64,000 nucleotides of DNA from Deinandra increscens subsp. villosa (taxonomy: Eukaryota; Streptophyta; Magnoliopsida; Asterales; Asteraceae), in contig JBCNJP010000003.1 in the NCBI GenBank assembly GCA_039602395.1, forward strand, positions 65,214,278 through 65,278,277. The letters run 5' to 3'. Each line of letters opens with the position of its first letter. Within the stretch, counting starts at the first letter, position 1. Below the pieces are notes generated by a model. That model saw only the letters and a program-made list of their open reading frames with translations, searched no databases and was not told the DNA's origin. The translations under genes were made by a program, and so were the position numbers. Below are positions 54,039 through 64,000 of the stretch, piece by piece.

Positions 54039-54543
54039 TGTAAGAGTACTGAAGTTTTAGATGGCTACTTATTTTGGAACAAATTGATCAAGTTTTAATT
54101 ATTATCATGTAATGATCAATTTGTTATGCTTGTATTGACAATGTTTAATGAAAAAGGCAGTTTGTTATGCAATGTCTTGTTATGCAATATGTTTGTTGTG
54201 CTTGTATTTTGGAATACAAATTGATCAGACTTAAGTTTTGGAATACAAATTTGATTTGGAACACTGGTGGGTGCTTGGTGAAGGTATTTAGACCACCAAT
54301 TGCAGTCTAATAAACACCCAATGCAATCAATGAAACAAATTTGATAACATAAATGCCAAAATGTAATACCAAAACATGCAGATCCATCATTCTATTACCA
54401 TAACCAAAATGGGGACCATAAACATAAATGGTCCCTAGCTGCATCCATCATTGTCTTAAAACATACATAAAACATACCATAACAGTCTAAAACATACCAT
54501 AACAGTCTTAAAACATGTTCAAAACATTAAGTTAACAGAAACA
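54039..54543. other. MULE intergenic region between convergent genes
   Basis: AT-rich, with short direct repeats (GGAATACAAATTGATC, AAAACATACCATAACAGTCT). It presumably contains the 3' ends of both transcripts. No gene. Confidence 0.6.
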
Positions 54544-57500
54544 CTAAGGACCACTGGATGACCCAACCTGCTGAGGTTGTTGCTGCCCCTTACATGACCT
54601 TGAATTGTGACCTTGTCTTTTGCATTTGCTGCAAGTAACAGTGTTGCCCTTCCTTGCCAACTTACCATCCTTGCAGACCCCATCAGCTAACTCAACAGCA
54701 GATTTCTTCCTCTTTTTTTTAGGCCTACCAACTTGGGTGTGGTGTTTTGGTGCAGTCAATGTTGTTGGACACTTTGATGGCATCCACTCTGACCTCCCAT
54801 TGATTGGTTCAAGTGTATACTGATAGACTGTCTTCCAAGTATCCAGCCAGTAAGCTTTATCTACCCATGCTTCTGGATTCTCTGCATCTGGATGATCCCT
54901 TGCATAATCCCATATGGCACATACTGCATGTTTGCAGGGCATCCCAGACAGTTGCCATCTTCTACATGAGCATACCTTTTTATCCAAATCCACAGCCACC
55001 TGATCACCCCATGGTCCATTCACTTGGTATCTGTTGAAACCAGCAACAATGACATTGTAGTCATTTGCCAAAGTCTTTATCAAATTGAATGTCTTTGTGG
55101 CAGCTGGTGTCAATGGCCCTTCTGACTTTGCAATCTTCTTATGCACAAGAGCTATCATCCTCATTAAGTACTCCCTGATGAACTCTAGACATGTGATTAT
55201 TGGTTTATCTATGCCCCCTACCAACTGTCTATTAAAAACCTCACAAAGGTTGTTCAACAACAAGTCAGATCTTGGCCATTCTGCATAGTTTGCATACAAA
55301 AAATTAAGTTAGAGATGAATGATGTTGCTTAAATACATAATCAACATAACTTACCACTAAAATGTGATCTACTCCAGTGCTGTGGTGGGATTTCCTTCAA
55401 CCATTGATGCAAGTCTGCATCCTGTTTCCTCACTGCTTCCATCCTTCTTTCAAAAGATGGAATTGTTGTGGCAGTTGCACACTTCCATAACAGATCCTTC
55501 AATACATCTCCTCTCCACTTTGTCTTCATATTCTGGTGAATATGTCTTAAGCAAAACCTGTGTTCAGCAGCTGGGTAGACCTTTTGCAAAGCAGGTATGA
55601 GGCCCTTCAACAATTCCATAATGATTAGAAAACAGTTTGAAAAAAATGATTACTTTATTTAACAAGGATCAAAGTTGACACTTACCTTTTGCCTGTCACT
55701 TATGAAGGTAAAATTTGAACTTGCATGAAGATCCAAATCCTCTCCAAGACATTCAAGAAACCATGTCCATGACAGGAGTGTTTCAGCCTCCACAATGGCA
55801 TATGCCACTGGGTAAATGCCATTGTTTGCATCAACACCCACTGCAGTCAGAACCTGTCCAGGATATGGGCCTTTCATGAAACAGCCATCCAAGCCTAACA
55901 GATCCCTTCCACAGGCCTTAAAACCTTCTCTCAAAGCAGCAAAACATATATAAATCCTCTTAAACTGTCTGGTTGTACTGACAGGATTAGCTTCAACCTC
56001 AACATCTATCTTGATATTTGTGCCAGGATTAGATCTCATAAGCTCTTCACAGTAATCTCTCAGAAGATGATATTGCTTGCTGTAATCACCATGTATGTTA
56101 TGAGAAGCCATGTTCTTTGCCCTAAACACCTTCCCAATAGAAATATGAACCTGATGTAAGTTCTGTAACTGCTGCTGTAGAGATTTAAGAGGTATGTTGG
56201 GGTTTGCCTCAATTATTGGCTGGATTTCTTTGGCAATTGCAGTTGCTGTGTAAAGCTTCACCTTTCTGGTTGTCAAACAATTGTGCTCTGTGTTGAAGAC
56301 TTTGACACACCAAACAGTGTCATTGGTTTTTCTAGATATGTGCAAAGACCAAGGACAAGTGGGGGTAGGGAATCTTTTTTTAATCTCTTTTCTATATACT
56401 GCTGCCCCACCTACCCCCTTGACTGCTTTTACTTTATTGGCCCCACTGGATGACTCACCAATTTCACTTGTACCCTTGCATACTTTGTTTGGACTTATTC
56501 CATAGCATACCACCCTCATCCTAACACTATCATTTTTAACAAAAGCAAGCTGCCTCCTACTTTCAACTGCTGTTTTAATAACCATATCAGTGATTTCTTC
56601 TTTGCTCATGATTGTCTGACCTGGATAGAATGGTGCTGTGTAATCTGCCTTCCAATTAGACTGTCTCTTGTTCAACCTTTTAATACCTTTCTGAAGGGGG
56701 GTATCAACATCAGAGTCTTGACTATCAAAATCATCTAAGTCAATTTCTGCAGTCTCCTCTTCCTCAGAAACATCACCTTCATCCTCAAACCTATCACCAT
56801 CATCAAAATTGCAGTCCACATTAGCCCTGAACTCTTCCATATCCACTGCCACATCCTCTATCAAATTATCTTCATCAACAATAAAGTCTGAGTCCTCAGC
56901 ATCTTCCTCATCATCAACCTCATCATCATCATCAACCTCACCTTCCTCACTCTCACCCTCAGACTCACCACCATCACCTGCCTCACAGTCTTCATGATCA
57001 TCACCTATTATACCATTATCAACATCTTCATTTGTAGAGTTGGCATTGTTACCCTCAACATCATAATTGAATACAAACCCTGCAATGAATATGTCATTTT
57101 GCTCAATCATATTTTGTACTTCAGCTCCTACATGTAAATCCACATCAGCAGCAACATGCTCATTCTCATCATCCACTGGTTTGTATAGTTGATCTTGAGA
57201 AGTCCCATGTCCAAGAATCTCATCAAGACCATCAAAGGGATCATCATCATTACCTACTACCAAATTGTTCACCCCTACTTCCAAATTCTCATTATCATCA
57301 GCATTAGAATGTACAACCTCAACAGTACTTCCTAAATTCTCATCCAAGTCAACAGAAGTTTCATCATTAACAACTTCCAAATTCTCACTAACAACAGCAT
57401 TGGATTGTATAACATCTACATCCTGACTAGTACTTCCTATATTAGCTTCCTCAAAGTCTATAGAAGGTTCATCATTTCCTATATCACCTATCTCCAAATC

Positions 57501-58131
57501 CATTTCTTGTTGTTCCTGCCATCCTATCTGCAAAACTCTATTACCACTGCCTAACCTTAACTGAGTAGAAGACCCACCCTCATCATCATTAATCTCCTCT
57601 ATGTGTACACTGGTCATTGAAACACTTGGTTGAAAATAGGTTTTCAACCTGGTCATACCATGCTCAGTATACACATTGATAATCTTATACCTTTCCACAT
57701 ACTTATTCATCTGTAACACATCACTGTCATTCCCAAGTGGTCTCAATCCAATATTCAAATCTTCTGTTGGAATTTTGTAGTAATAATACATTACCTCTTG
57801 AGCCGGATAACCTATCAACTGGAGCATACGGTCAAATTCATGAACTGAAAACTCATCTGCATCCACCATGTCAACAAATGCTATCTGACCCCTCACATAC
57901 TTAATTCCCGGACAGTTTATGAACTCTCCCCCATGATGTACTTTGAATGTGAATAATGTAGGTTCATTAGCTGAGATTAAGCAAGAATTATGGTTACCAG
58001 ATGCTTAGAAATATGATTAACCACAAAATTAGCAGATTTAATCATAAACTTATGATGCACATACCGTAGATTTCATATGGATCAAAGGGTCCAACAGCGT
58101 CTGAACGAACTTGCCACATTGTGAGAACCAT
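54544..58131 (-). CDS. MULE transposase (MuDR-A family), four exons, intact frame
   Basis: Exons 58065-58131, 55686-57970, 55355-55604 and 54544-55280, all GT-AG; 3339 bases in frame, 1112 residues, no internal stop. N-terminal PB1-like MULE domain (FKVHHGGEFINCPGIKYVRG, FDRMLQLIGYP), an acidic region, then the MuDR DNA-binding segment (TIMSKEEITDMVI, CPWSLHISRKTND). DDE core: first Asp in LLGLDGCFMKG, second Asp in FISDRQKG, with HRFCLRHIHQNMK after it. C-terminal SWIM zinc finger CSCRRWQLSGMPCKH and a CCHC knuckle CSKCKRQGHNSRSC. It would cut and paste the element by binding the terminal repeats. Transcription probably starts from the right repeat. Confidence 0.93.
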
Positions 58132-58303
58132 CTTGTACTTGCGATTTTCAGTTGCCTGAGAGCATCAGACAACGTCGCCGGTGGCCGGAGAGGTGAACGG
58201 AGTTGGTTTGCGTCGAGGGTGAGTGAGGGAGGAGCACGATCGGTTGGGTGTGAGTTAGGGTGAGTTATGGAGGAGCACAAGTCTAAGTAAAGGAGATTAG
58301 ATC

Positions 58304-58523
58304 TTTAAAGTCTTTTTTAATTAAAAAAAAAGAAACGGACGAGAATACCCTCACATGCCAGGCACATGTGAGGGGATTTAACGGCTTACTCTAACGGTGT
58401 GAGGTCCAAGGACTCGTTTCAACACAAAATGCAAACCACAGACTTCGCTATAGAAAATTTTAAAACATTGGACTCATTCCAAACAAAACAGCAAACCACA
58501 GGGACGCATTCCGTAATTAACTC
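58304..58523 (-). repeat. MULE right terminal inverted repeat
   Basis: Inverted copy of 53357-53575, with one C/T and one T/G difference noted. The transposase ATG lies about 170 bases inside. Confidence 0.92.
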
Positions 58524-58532
58524 TTATATAAA

Positions 58533-58736
58533 AGTTTTAGGAGGCAGGTACTTTGAACCGGCCCCCGAGGTTTTTTGCTAGGCTCCTTGAGGATACTCAA
58601 GGATTCCTGGATTTTCCCTCGTTACATCCTCGTGTCAATCTCCAAACTTACATTTTCATCTTTATTTACATCAAACACGCTACCTCACATACAAAGTTTG
58701 ATCAACTAATTGCTTAGGCAGTTTTTGACCAAAACA
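58533..58736 (+). repeat. Tat-1 3' LTR, second part
   Basis: Continues the LTR after the MULE and its 9-bp duplication. Identical to 43413-43616 as read. Followed by ACAAG, the Tat-1 duplication. Confidence 0.95.
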
Positions 58737-58741
58737 ACAAG

Positions 58742-60369
58742 GAAGAGGTGCTTCCTCTGTAGTACCAGAGAATTAAACTTTGCTTCAAGTAGTGCGATGA
58801 GTTCGGTATTAATTTCAAAGGCAGTTACCTTGATTTCTAGTTCAAGGATATAAGACCGCGAGAGTGTAGCGGATGGTTTATCATTCCATCCGACGGACAT
58901 TCCCGGGATATCCATAGTAATGGATATCGAATTTGATAAAACACCCGAGTAAGATTGATTCAGGAACTTGTGTTCCCCGGCAACGGCGCTAAAACTCTTT
59001 GATGCGCGTGAGTCATATATCAATTAATGTGGACTGATGCAATAAAAAGTTATATATTTATAAACGTAAAACTAAGGGATTAAACATGGATAACCAAGTA
59101 TGTGTACCTATCGCTAGTTTGTACTATAAATCCTATAGGCTAGAATCGAGTGTCGAAATCTAGGAACACATACTAAAACATTCAAATGCTAAGTCAAGAA
59201 TCACCAAGTAAAATATAAAGTAGAATGGGAGTTCGTATATTATTAAAGGCATCATCTTGATATTGAATCCTCTTGCAAACCAATAACCGATCATGAACAT
59301 GTATTTATCCTAGCTGTTTCTAAGGATAACTAGGCCGTTTCTTAGATTAAACCTAGCTTCTATTAAACCAGCCATGAAAATGAAACACCCGACATACTTT
59401 CGCTGAGATATATATCTCTCAGAACACCGATATTGACTCGCAACCGCTTATCCTATCATTTACCAAAATAGGGTTGACTAATGCATGGCACAAAACAAGA
59501 CAAGGAAGATTACTATAATTCTAGAACCAATTAAGATACTAGATTCAACGGCACACACAATAATTATACTCATGCAATCAATGATCTACATTTTTCCCGA
59601 AGCTGAAACTTAGCTCAATTCGTCATGCAAAATCCTATGACCTAAAAATATATTAACTAAGATATAGGATTAGCTACTTCCTACAACCTAGCAAAACTAC
59701 ATCATTGACATTACAAGCATTATCATTATGCACACATACGTATTAATACATAGCAGATCAACTGAATTGATGTTATAAAACCATACACATAAATAGTCAT
59801 TCAATCACAATCATTGTACAACAAGGTTCATCTTCACCAAAATAATAGTGGAGTTTAGCTACTCATGGCAGAATTTAAATAGTAATGAAGTTGAAATAAA
59901 GTAAACATAGTGAAATCAAATAATTGCAAATCCGAAATTTACGAATACCTAATAACCGATTCATTTGAAATGCTGTCCTTTGCTTCCAATTGATCCGATT
60001 GCTCTCCACTATCCTCTGGAACTCGTAGGTGATGGCTAAGAACTGACCTCTTGCATTCCTCCTGATATTCTTATGATCTTGTTCTATTTATAGTGAAAAT
60101 TTAGGGTTTCTGAATTTAAGGACGTAAAGAGTCGTTATGAGGTAGCGGCTCATTACCCTTGACTTTAATCCGAATTCAAATCTTCTATGATTCTTCAGTA
60201 ATTATAGGTTTGGGTAGCAAGTTAACCAATTATTCTAGCTTCTAACTTCATTTCTTCACATTTTGCTTGAAAACATGTAAATTTGTCATTTCATACAATG
60301 AAAACCTGTTTAATCTAAAACAAGACAATTTAATAGCAAATGCGATAAGAAATAGCCACTAACTAACCA
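58742..60369 (-). mobile_element. Athila element 5' end: gag start, primer site and 5' LTR
   Basis: Continues the Athila gag of 42709-43036 on the far side of Tat-1. On the minus strand a primer-binding site GCGCCGTTGCCGGGGAACA (58971-58989) is the tRNA-Asp-type site typical of Athila. The 5' LTR runs from about 59000 (TGATGCGCGTGAG on the plus strand) to about 60369. TATA box CTATAAATAG (reverse complement at 60084-60093) fits the minus orientation. The outer LTR border is approximate. Confidence 0.7.
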
Positions 60370-60373
60370 AAAG

Positions 60374-62240
60374 ATGTGTGAAACTGTACTAGAAAACATG
60401 TGTCATCTGAACCACATAAAAAAAATACATAACAAAACTCTTTGTGAAACCGTTGAAAAAGAGAGTGACATGGAGGATTATAAGAGTAACATCAATAGGA
60501 ACCCCAAGAACTACTTGACCAAGAAAAAAATCTTCAACAAACATATTGGAAAATTGGATCAAGTAGCTCTAAAACACCAAAGAAAAGAATCAAGAACGTG
60601 GTTAAATCAATGAAAAAGGGATATGAGAGCCTAGTAAATATGGGCTAACAAGAGCGCAAAAGGGTTGATGAAGAATGAACCAACCTCAAGGAAGACTTAT
60701 TGAAAGTTCATGAAAATCACATGAAAATCAACAACAATCAGATGAAATTGGATAAAAAGGTGGCCAAACTTAAAAGAAAAATCAGAGAAAAAGTTGGGAC
60801 TACCAAGCCAAGCTCTTCACCTGATAAAACTCAATCAAAGGAAACCCCTCATGTCATGAACCTTGATGTTTCTATCCCTAAGGAACAATCTGAACACAGA
60901 AGGAAGAGGACTGAGGACCAACCTGAGGAACAACAACCACCTAAAATACAAAACTCAAGTGCCTGCAAACCTCCTCAACCACCTAAAGGTAACATGCCTC
61001 CTCCTCTTCCCCCTCCATCTTTCTCAAAATATATCCCTACACAGAAAACCTCTACAGCAAGGGCTTCAACACACAAACAAGGAACCTCCTCTTCACAAGC
61101 TCCTTAAACATTGATAAAGGTAATCAGAAGTAAATACATGAGTTCACCAATCAAGGGGCTACTGCTGCCACTATCACAACAACAACGAAAGTGGATCCAT
61201 CCTCTCTTAGTCTATGTACACGGACAACTACATGAAACATAAAAAATAGGGAAGATGGTATTTGGCATGAGAAGGGAGAATTCTTCTACATGTTTCTTAA
61301 GGAAAATGAGAAATCCCCACCAATGAGCCCTCTCTCAAGACAAATATATGATAGCTACTTCAACAGTCAACCCATTCCAGAAAGTTGCCTATACTCAGAA
61401 GCTGTATTAAAATCTGACCTTCGAGAACTCTTAAAGATAGTGAATGAAAAAATTACAAACTTCATCACCAACCAAAACAACGCATTGGAAGAACTCCAAG
61501 AGGAGTCTCATAGGACTCGGTCAAACTATTAGAGTTCACAGAAAAGACAGAATAAAACTCTACGAAACTATTGAAAATGTAGAGATACATGGAGGATTAC
61601 AAAATAACATCAACAAAGAACTCCAGGAACTACTTGACCAAGTAAAAACTCTTCAACAAAGAGATTGGCATATTGGATTAAGTAGTTCTGGGACACCAGA
61701 GCAAAGAATCAAGAACCTGGTAAACTCAATGGAAAAGGGATGTGAGAGCCTAGTCAAAAAGGGTCGACAGGAGCACAAAAGGGTTGATGAAGTATAAACC
61801 AACCTCGAGGGAGACTTATTGAAAGGTCATGACAATCTCACAAAAATTAACAAGAATCAGGTGAGATTGGATAAAAGGGGTGGCCAAACTTAAAAGAGAA
61901 ATCAGAGGAAAAGATGGGACTACCAAGCCAAGCTCTTCATCTGATAAAATACTTAATAAAAGGAAACTCCTCTTACCATCCACTTTGATGATTCTCCCCT
62001 AAGGCACAGTTTGTAAACAAAAGGAAGAGGACTGAGGACAAACCTGCGGAACAACAACCACCTAAAAGATAGAAATCAAGTGCCTGCAAACCTCATTAAC
62101 CACTTAAAGGTAACATGCATCCTCCTCCTCCTCCTCCTCCTCCTCCATTTATCTCAAAATATGTCCCTACACAGACAACCTCTGCAGCAGGGGTTTCAAC
62201 ACCCAAACAAGTCACCTCCTCCTCACAATCTCCTAAAACA
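60374..62240 (+). pseudogene. Unidentified coiled-coil/proline-rich coding remnant, tandemly duplicated
   Basis: Two diverged copies of one region in direct orientation: 60465-61110 and 61585-62240. Both read through helical Lys/Glu-rich sequence (NLVNSMEKGCESLVKKG, INKNQVRLDK), then a Ser/Pro stretch (TTKPSSSPDKTQSKE, QPEEQQPPKIQ, GNMPPPLPPPSFSKY). Between them, 61264-61530 encodes a distinct block: EFFYMFLKENEKSPPMSPLS, RQIYDSYFNSQPIPESCLYS, LRELLKIVNEKITNF. Stops and frameshifts are frequent. The helical plus Pro-rich design recalls gag-like or pararetrovirus-like structural proteins, but I do not recognise the family and assign none. Confidence 0.4.
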
Positions 62241-62884
62241 ATGTGTTGGTGCATAATCAGTTTGTGACATTGTGCTAGGATTGTAGGTGCTAGAATGTTT
62301 GTTTTGGTGTGTTTTATATGGTGAATAAATGGCCAACGAATGAGTTAACGAATCAACAAAGAATGACTCTCATTCATTTCTTGTGTCATTGTCGGACCAG
62401 GTGGGTATATAAACCTATCATTCGTTAACACCTTAGATTTTTTGACCACACGAGTGTGTGAATTTGTGTGTTAACTAGTATCTATTGTAGTACTATCATA
62501 CTTTAATAATGGGTGCTTACACTTCCTATTTACCTCCTATGTGTTCCTAAATGTGTTTCTCATAATGAAAACTTGATTGTCACATTGTCAGTTGTATACA
62601 CCGAATTGTAATGATCCGCACATGCAATTACAAGTGGTATTAGAGCTGTTAGGTTCTCCTACATGCTCTAGGTGTATGTTCTTGATAGAATATTTGGTGA
62701 AAATTGATCCTTCTGCCAAAAAGAAGCAAGTTTCATAAAATTTTCTGTTTTTCTTCATTTCTGGAGCAAAGATATGTGCTTTTTGACAAACAAATCATCA
62801 TATCATGTTTATTAAGGTGTCTAGTTCATTTATTTTGCATTGTTTTGATCCAAAACTCCCAGAATCAAAATATTCAAGACTGGT

Positions 62885-63170
62885 CAGTCTCATTCGTTGA
62901 CGTGCTGATGCAACGAATGAGCAATTAGTTTCATTCATTTTTTATTCATTAGTTGAGTCTGATTCATTCGTTGAGTAGTTTTTTTATTCGTTATGTGTTA
63001 TTTTCTTCATTCAACGCTAGAGTGTCAAAGAATAAGCTGATTCGTTGACTGTGCATTCATTCGTTTAGTAGTTCTTTCATTCGTTGAGGTTTCATTTGTT
63101 CAAGTGCTTATTCATTCATACTCATTCATTAGATTTGTTCATTCGTTGATTACTTCTCTTCACTCGTTGA
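62885..63170 (+). repeat. TCATTCGTTGA repeats in the Copia-3 leader
   Basis: Around ten irregular copies of (T)CATTCGTTGA or CATTCATT variants, some inverted (CAACGAATGA). The LTR holds the same motif in inverted form (CCAACGAATGAGTTAACGAA, 62332-62351). Confidence 0.7.
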
Positions 63171-63213
63171 ACCAGAATTTTCATAATGAGCATTTGATGT
63201 TGTCCAGAGTTCA

Positions 63214-63307
63214 ATGCAAGCATTATTGAATTATGGTAGCGAAATTGGAATGTCTAACAAGGTTCCAAAACTTTTGAGATTAGATGACTATCATAAATGG
63301 AGGCAAA
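63214..63307 (+). pseudogene. Copia-3 gag N-terminal fragment
   Basis: About 31 codons from ATG 63214 that match the SIRE-like gag start of Copia 2 at 41526. The upstream in-frame region has no other ATG before a stop. Cut by the LTR at 63308; GCAAA (63303-63307) is the candidate duplication. Confidence 0.7.
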
Positions 63308-64000
63308 TGTAACACCCGCATCCCCGGATAAGCACTAGGGAGTGTTACGCATCGAATAACACAAATGCACATGGCACTATTCAAAGTTTACAGCAGAAGT
63401 TTTTAACTTTATTCATAACAAAAGTTGTAGAATCTACAAAGTACTAAGATAATACAATATCTAAGTTCCATTTAAAACTAGAACTCTATGTCTTCGTCCA
63501 ACCAAAATTTAGACTTCTATACTAGCTTCTTCATCGTCCCATCCATGTCTAGCTATCCGCTACTACAGGGTACCTAAGATGTACGTCCAAAAGAAAAAGA
63601 CAACATTTGGGGCTCAGCATTTTGCTGGTGAGTTTCATAAACGTAGCAGTTCATATGTAATTAAATTTTGACTAAAGCATCATATAAACATGTATATCCA
63701 TGGCAGGGATCACAGAATCAGGATCGGGAATGATCGTCCGAGCAACTAGGTCTATCTGTATGCATACTACCTACTTGTACGTGTCACATGGGCCCTCTTC
63801 CAAGATCGTATCTAACCCTTCAGGCCTCAACATTTATAGATACTAATGGCAGTCAAATATATATACTTAATTACAGAACAACACATGTCGTTTCATAAAG
63901 AGTAATTGCCTAGTGAGAGAGTGACCCACTTTGTCTTTACTTGAATAATCTCACGCAGAATCTTCACTAAAAGCCTCGATCCAAACCTAATCGTGTATCA
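63308..64000 (-). mobile_element. Gypsy-type LTR running off the window
   Basis: Begins TGTAACACCCGCATCCCCGG, typical of plant Gypsy LTR ends. GGTGAGTTTCAT near 63629 matches the position and orientation of GGTGAGTTCACA in the solo LTR (35036), suggesting minus orientation. No gene is visible to the window end. Confidence 0.6.

Larger units (their letters stand above)
53357..58523. mobile_element. Autonomous-looking Mutator-like element (MULE) with two convergent genes
   Basis: 5167 bases with terminal inverted repeats of about 220 bases (53357-53575 and 58304-58523) that differ at only about two sites plus a homopolymer. Outer ends are GAGTTAATTACGGAATGCG. The 9-bp duplication TTATATAAA is perfect (53348-53356 and 58524-58532). 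It carries a transposase gene on the minus strand and a small zinc-finger gene on the plus strand, transcribed toward each other from opposite ends. This is the MuDR-type layout, with a different second gene. Confidence 0.95.
43037..58736 (+). mobile_element. Tat-type Gypsy retrotransposon (Tat-1), nearly intact, holding a MULE
   Basis: 5' LTR 43037-43616 and 3' LTR 52981-53356 plus 58533-58736, each 580 bases, with three substitutions seen between them. Perfect ACAAG duplication (43032-43036 and 58737-58741). Primer site at 43620, gag-protease, pol with two RNase H domains (a Tat hallmark), a convergent spliced gene, a polypurine tract (TTTGGGGGCAA before 52981). Without the nested MULE and one duplicated 9-mer it is about 10.5 kb. 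Confidence 0.95.
62244..63307 (+). mobile_element. Copia retrotransposon 3, 5' end (SIRE-like)
   Basis: 5' LTR 62244-62632 (TGTTGGTGCATAATC...GCAATTACA), primer site TGGTATTAGAGC at 62635-62646, a leader with TCATTCGTTGA repeats, and the gag start MQALLNYGSEIGMSNKVPKL (63214) then LRLDDYHKWRQ. This gag is related to that of Copia 2 (VQALLNYDNEIGTTNKFPKL). It is broken at 63308 by another LTR, and the rest lies outside the window. Confidence 0.75.

Noticed and set aside
56281..56997. Plus-strand Ser-rich frames over the MULE transposase
   Set aside because: They are the antisense of the acidic Asp/Glu region of the transposase.
60700..61107. Possible host formin-like or extensin-like gene from PPPLPPPSF
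   Set aside because: The frame is broken in both tandem copies and lacks any formin domain; the Pro run alone is low-complexity.
1..64000. tRNA or rRNA genes
   Set aside because: No cloverleaf or rRNA signature noticed; tRNA-like pieces are retrotransposon primer-binding sites only.

Overview
The window is eukaryotic nuclear DNA from a flowering plant. It has spliced gene fragments, plant-type LTR retrotransposons (Ty1/Copia, and Ty3/Gypsy of the Athila and Tat types), a CACTA element and a Mutator-like element. The element mix and a zinc-knuckle/ARID retroelement gene suggest a daisy-family (Asteraceae) genome, but that is inference. I found no stand-alone host gene. Nearly everything is mobile DNA nested inside other mobile DNA.

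Left block (1-21300). A 3'-end LTR piece (1-1864) abuts a decayed Athila protease/RT/RNase H (1870-3345). Next is a decayed Tat-type Gypsy element on the minus strand (3346-19567). Its 3' LTR is split by a CACTA-type transposon (3715-11900). That transposon carries pieces of at least three host genes (SYP7-type syntaxin, QUA2-like methyltransferase, AP2-domain factor). It also hosts a small LTR retroelement with an ARID domain (7968-10701). The Tat gag is cut at 19568 by a Gypsy LTR that runs into a 500-N assembly gap (21301-21800).

Middle block (21801-42608). Copia element 1 lies on the minus strand. Its 5' LTR is split by Copia element 2 (26633-42439), a large SIRE-like element with 5-bp target duplications and an extra ORF downstream of pol. 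That ORF seems to have its own TATA promoter. Copia 2 is itself interrupted inside integrase by a solo LTR (34719-37275, duplication GATCC), an inverted relative of the LTR at 1-1864.

Right block (42609-64000). A minus-strand Athila gag/PBS/LTR is split by a young, nearly intact Tat element (43037-58736, duplication ACAAG). Only 3 substitutions are visible between its 580-bp LTRs. Gag-protease and pol share a frame across a TAG-CAA-TTA stop, the classic leaky-stop context, and the decayed Tat copy has the same site. Each Tat copy also carries a spliced gene on the opposite strand near its 3' LTR. The young Tat's 3' LTR holds a 5167-bp MULE (53357-58523) with ~220-bp terminal repeats, a 9-bp duplication, a spliced transposase gene with an open 1112-residue frame, and a convergent 93-residue GRF zinc-finger/membrane protein gene. 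Beyond lie a tandemly duplicated coiled-coil/proline-rich region of unknown origin (60374-62240), the 5' end of a third Copia element (62244-63307) and another Gypsy LTR (63308 to the end).

The best leads for new biology are the two-gene MULE, the conserved leaky stop in Tat elements, the SIRE-like accessory ORF with a parallel promoter layout, and the gene-capturing CACTA element with its ARID retroelement passenger.
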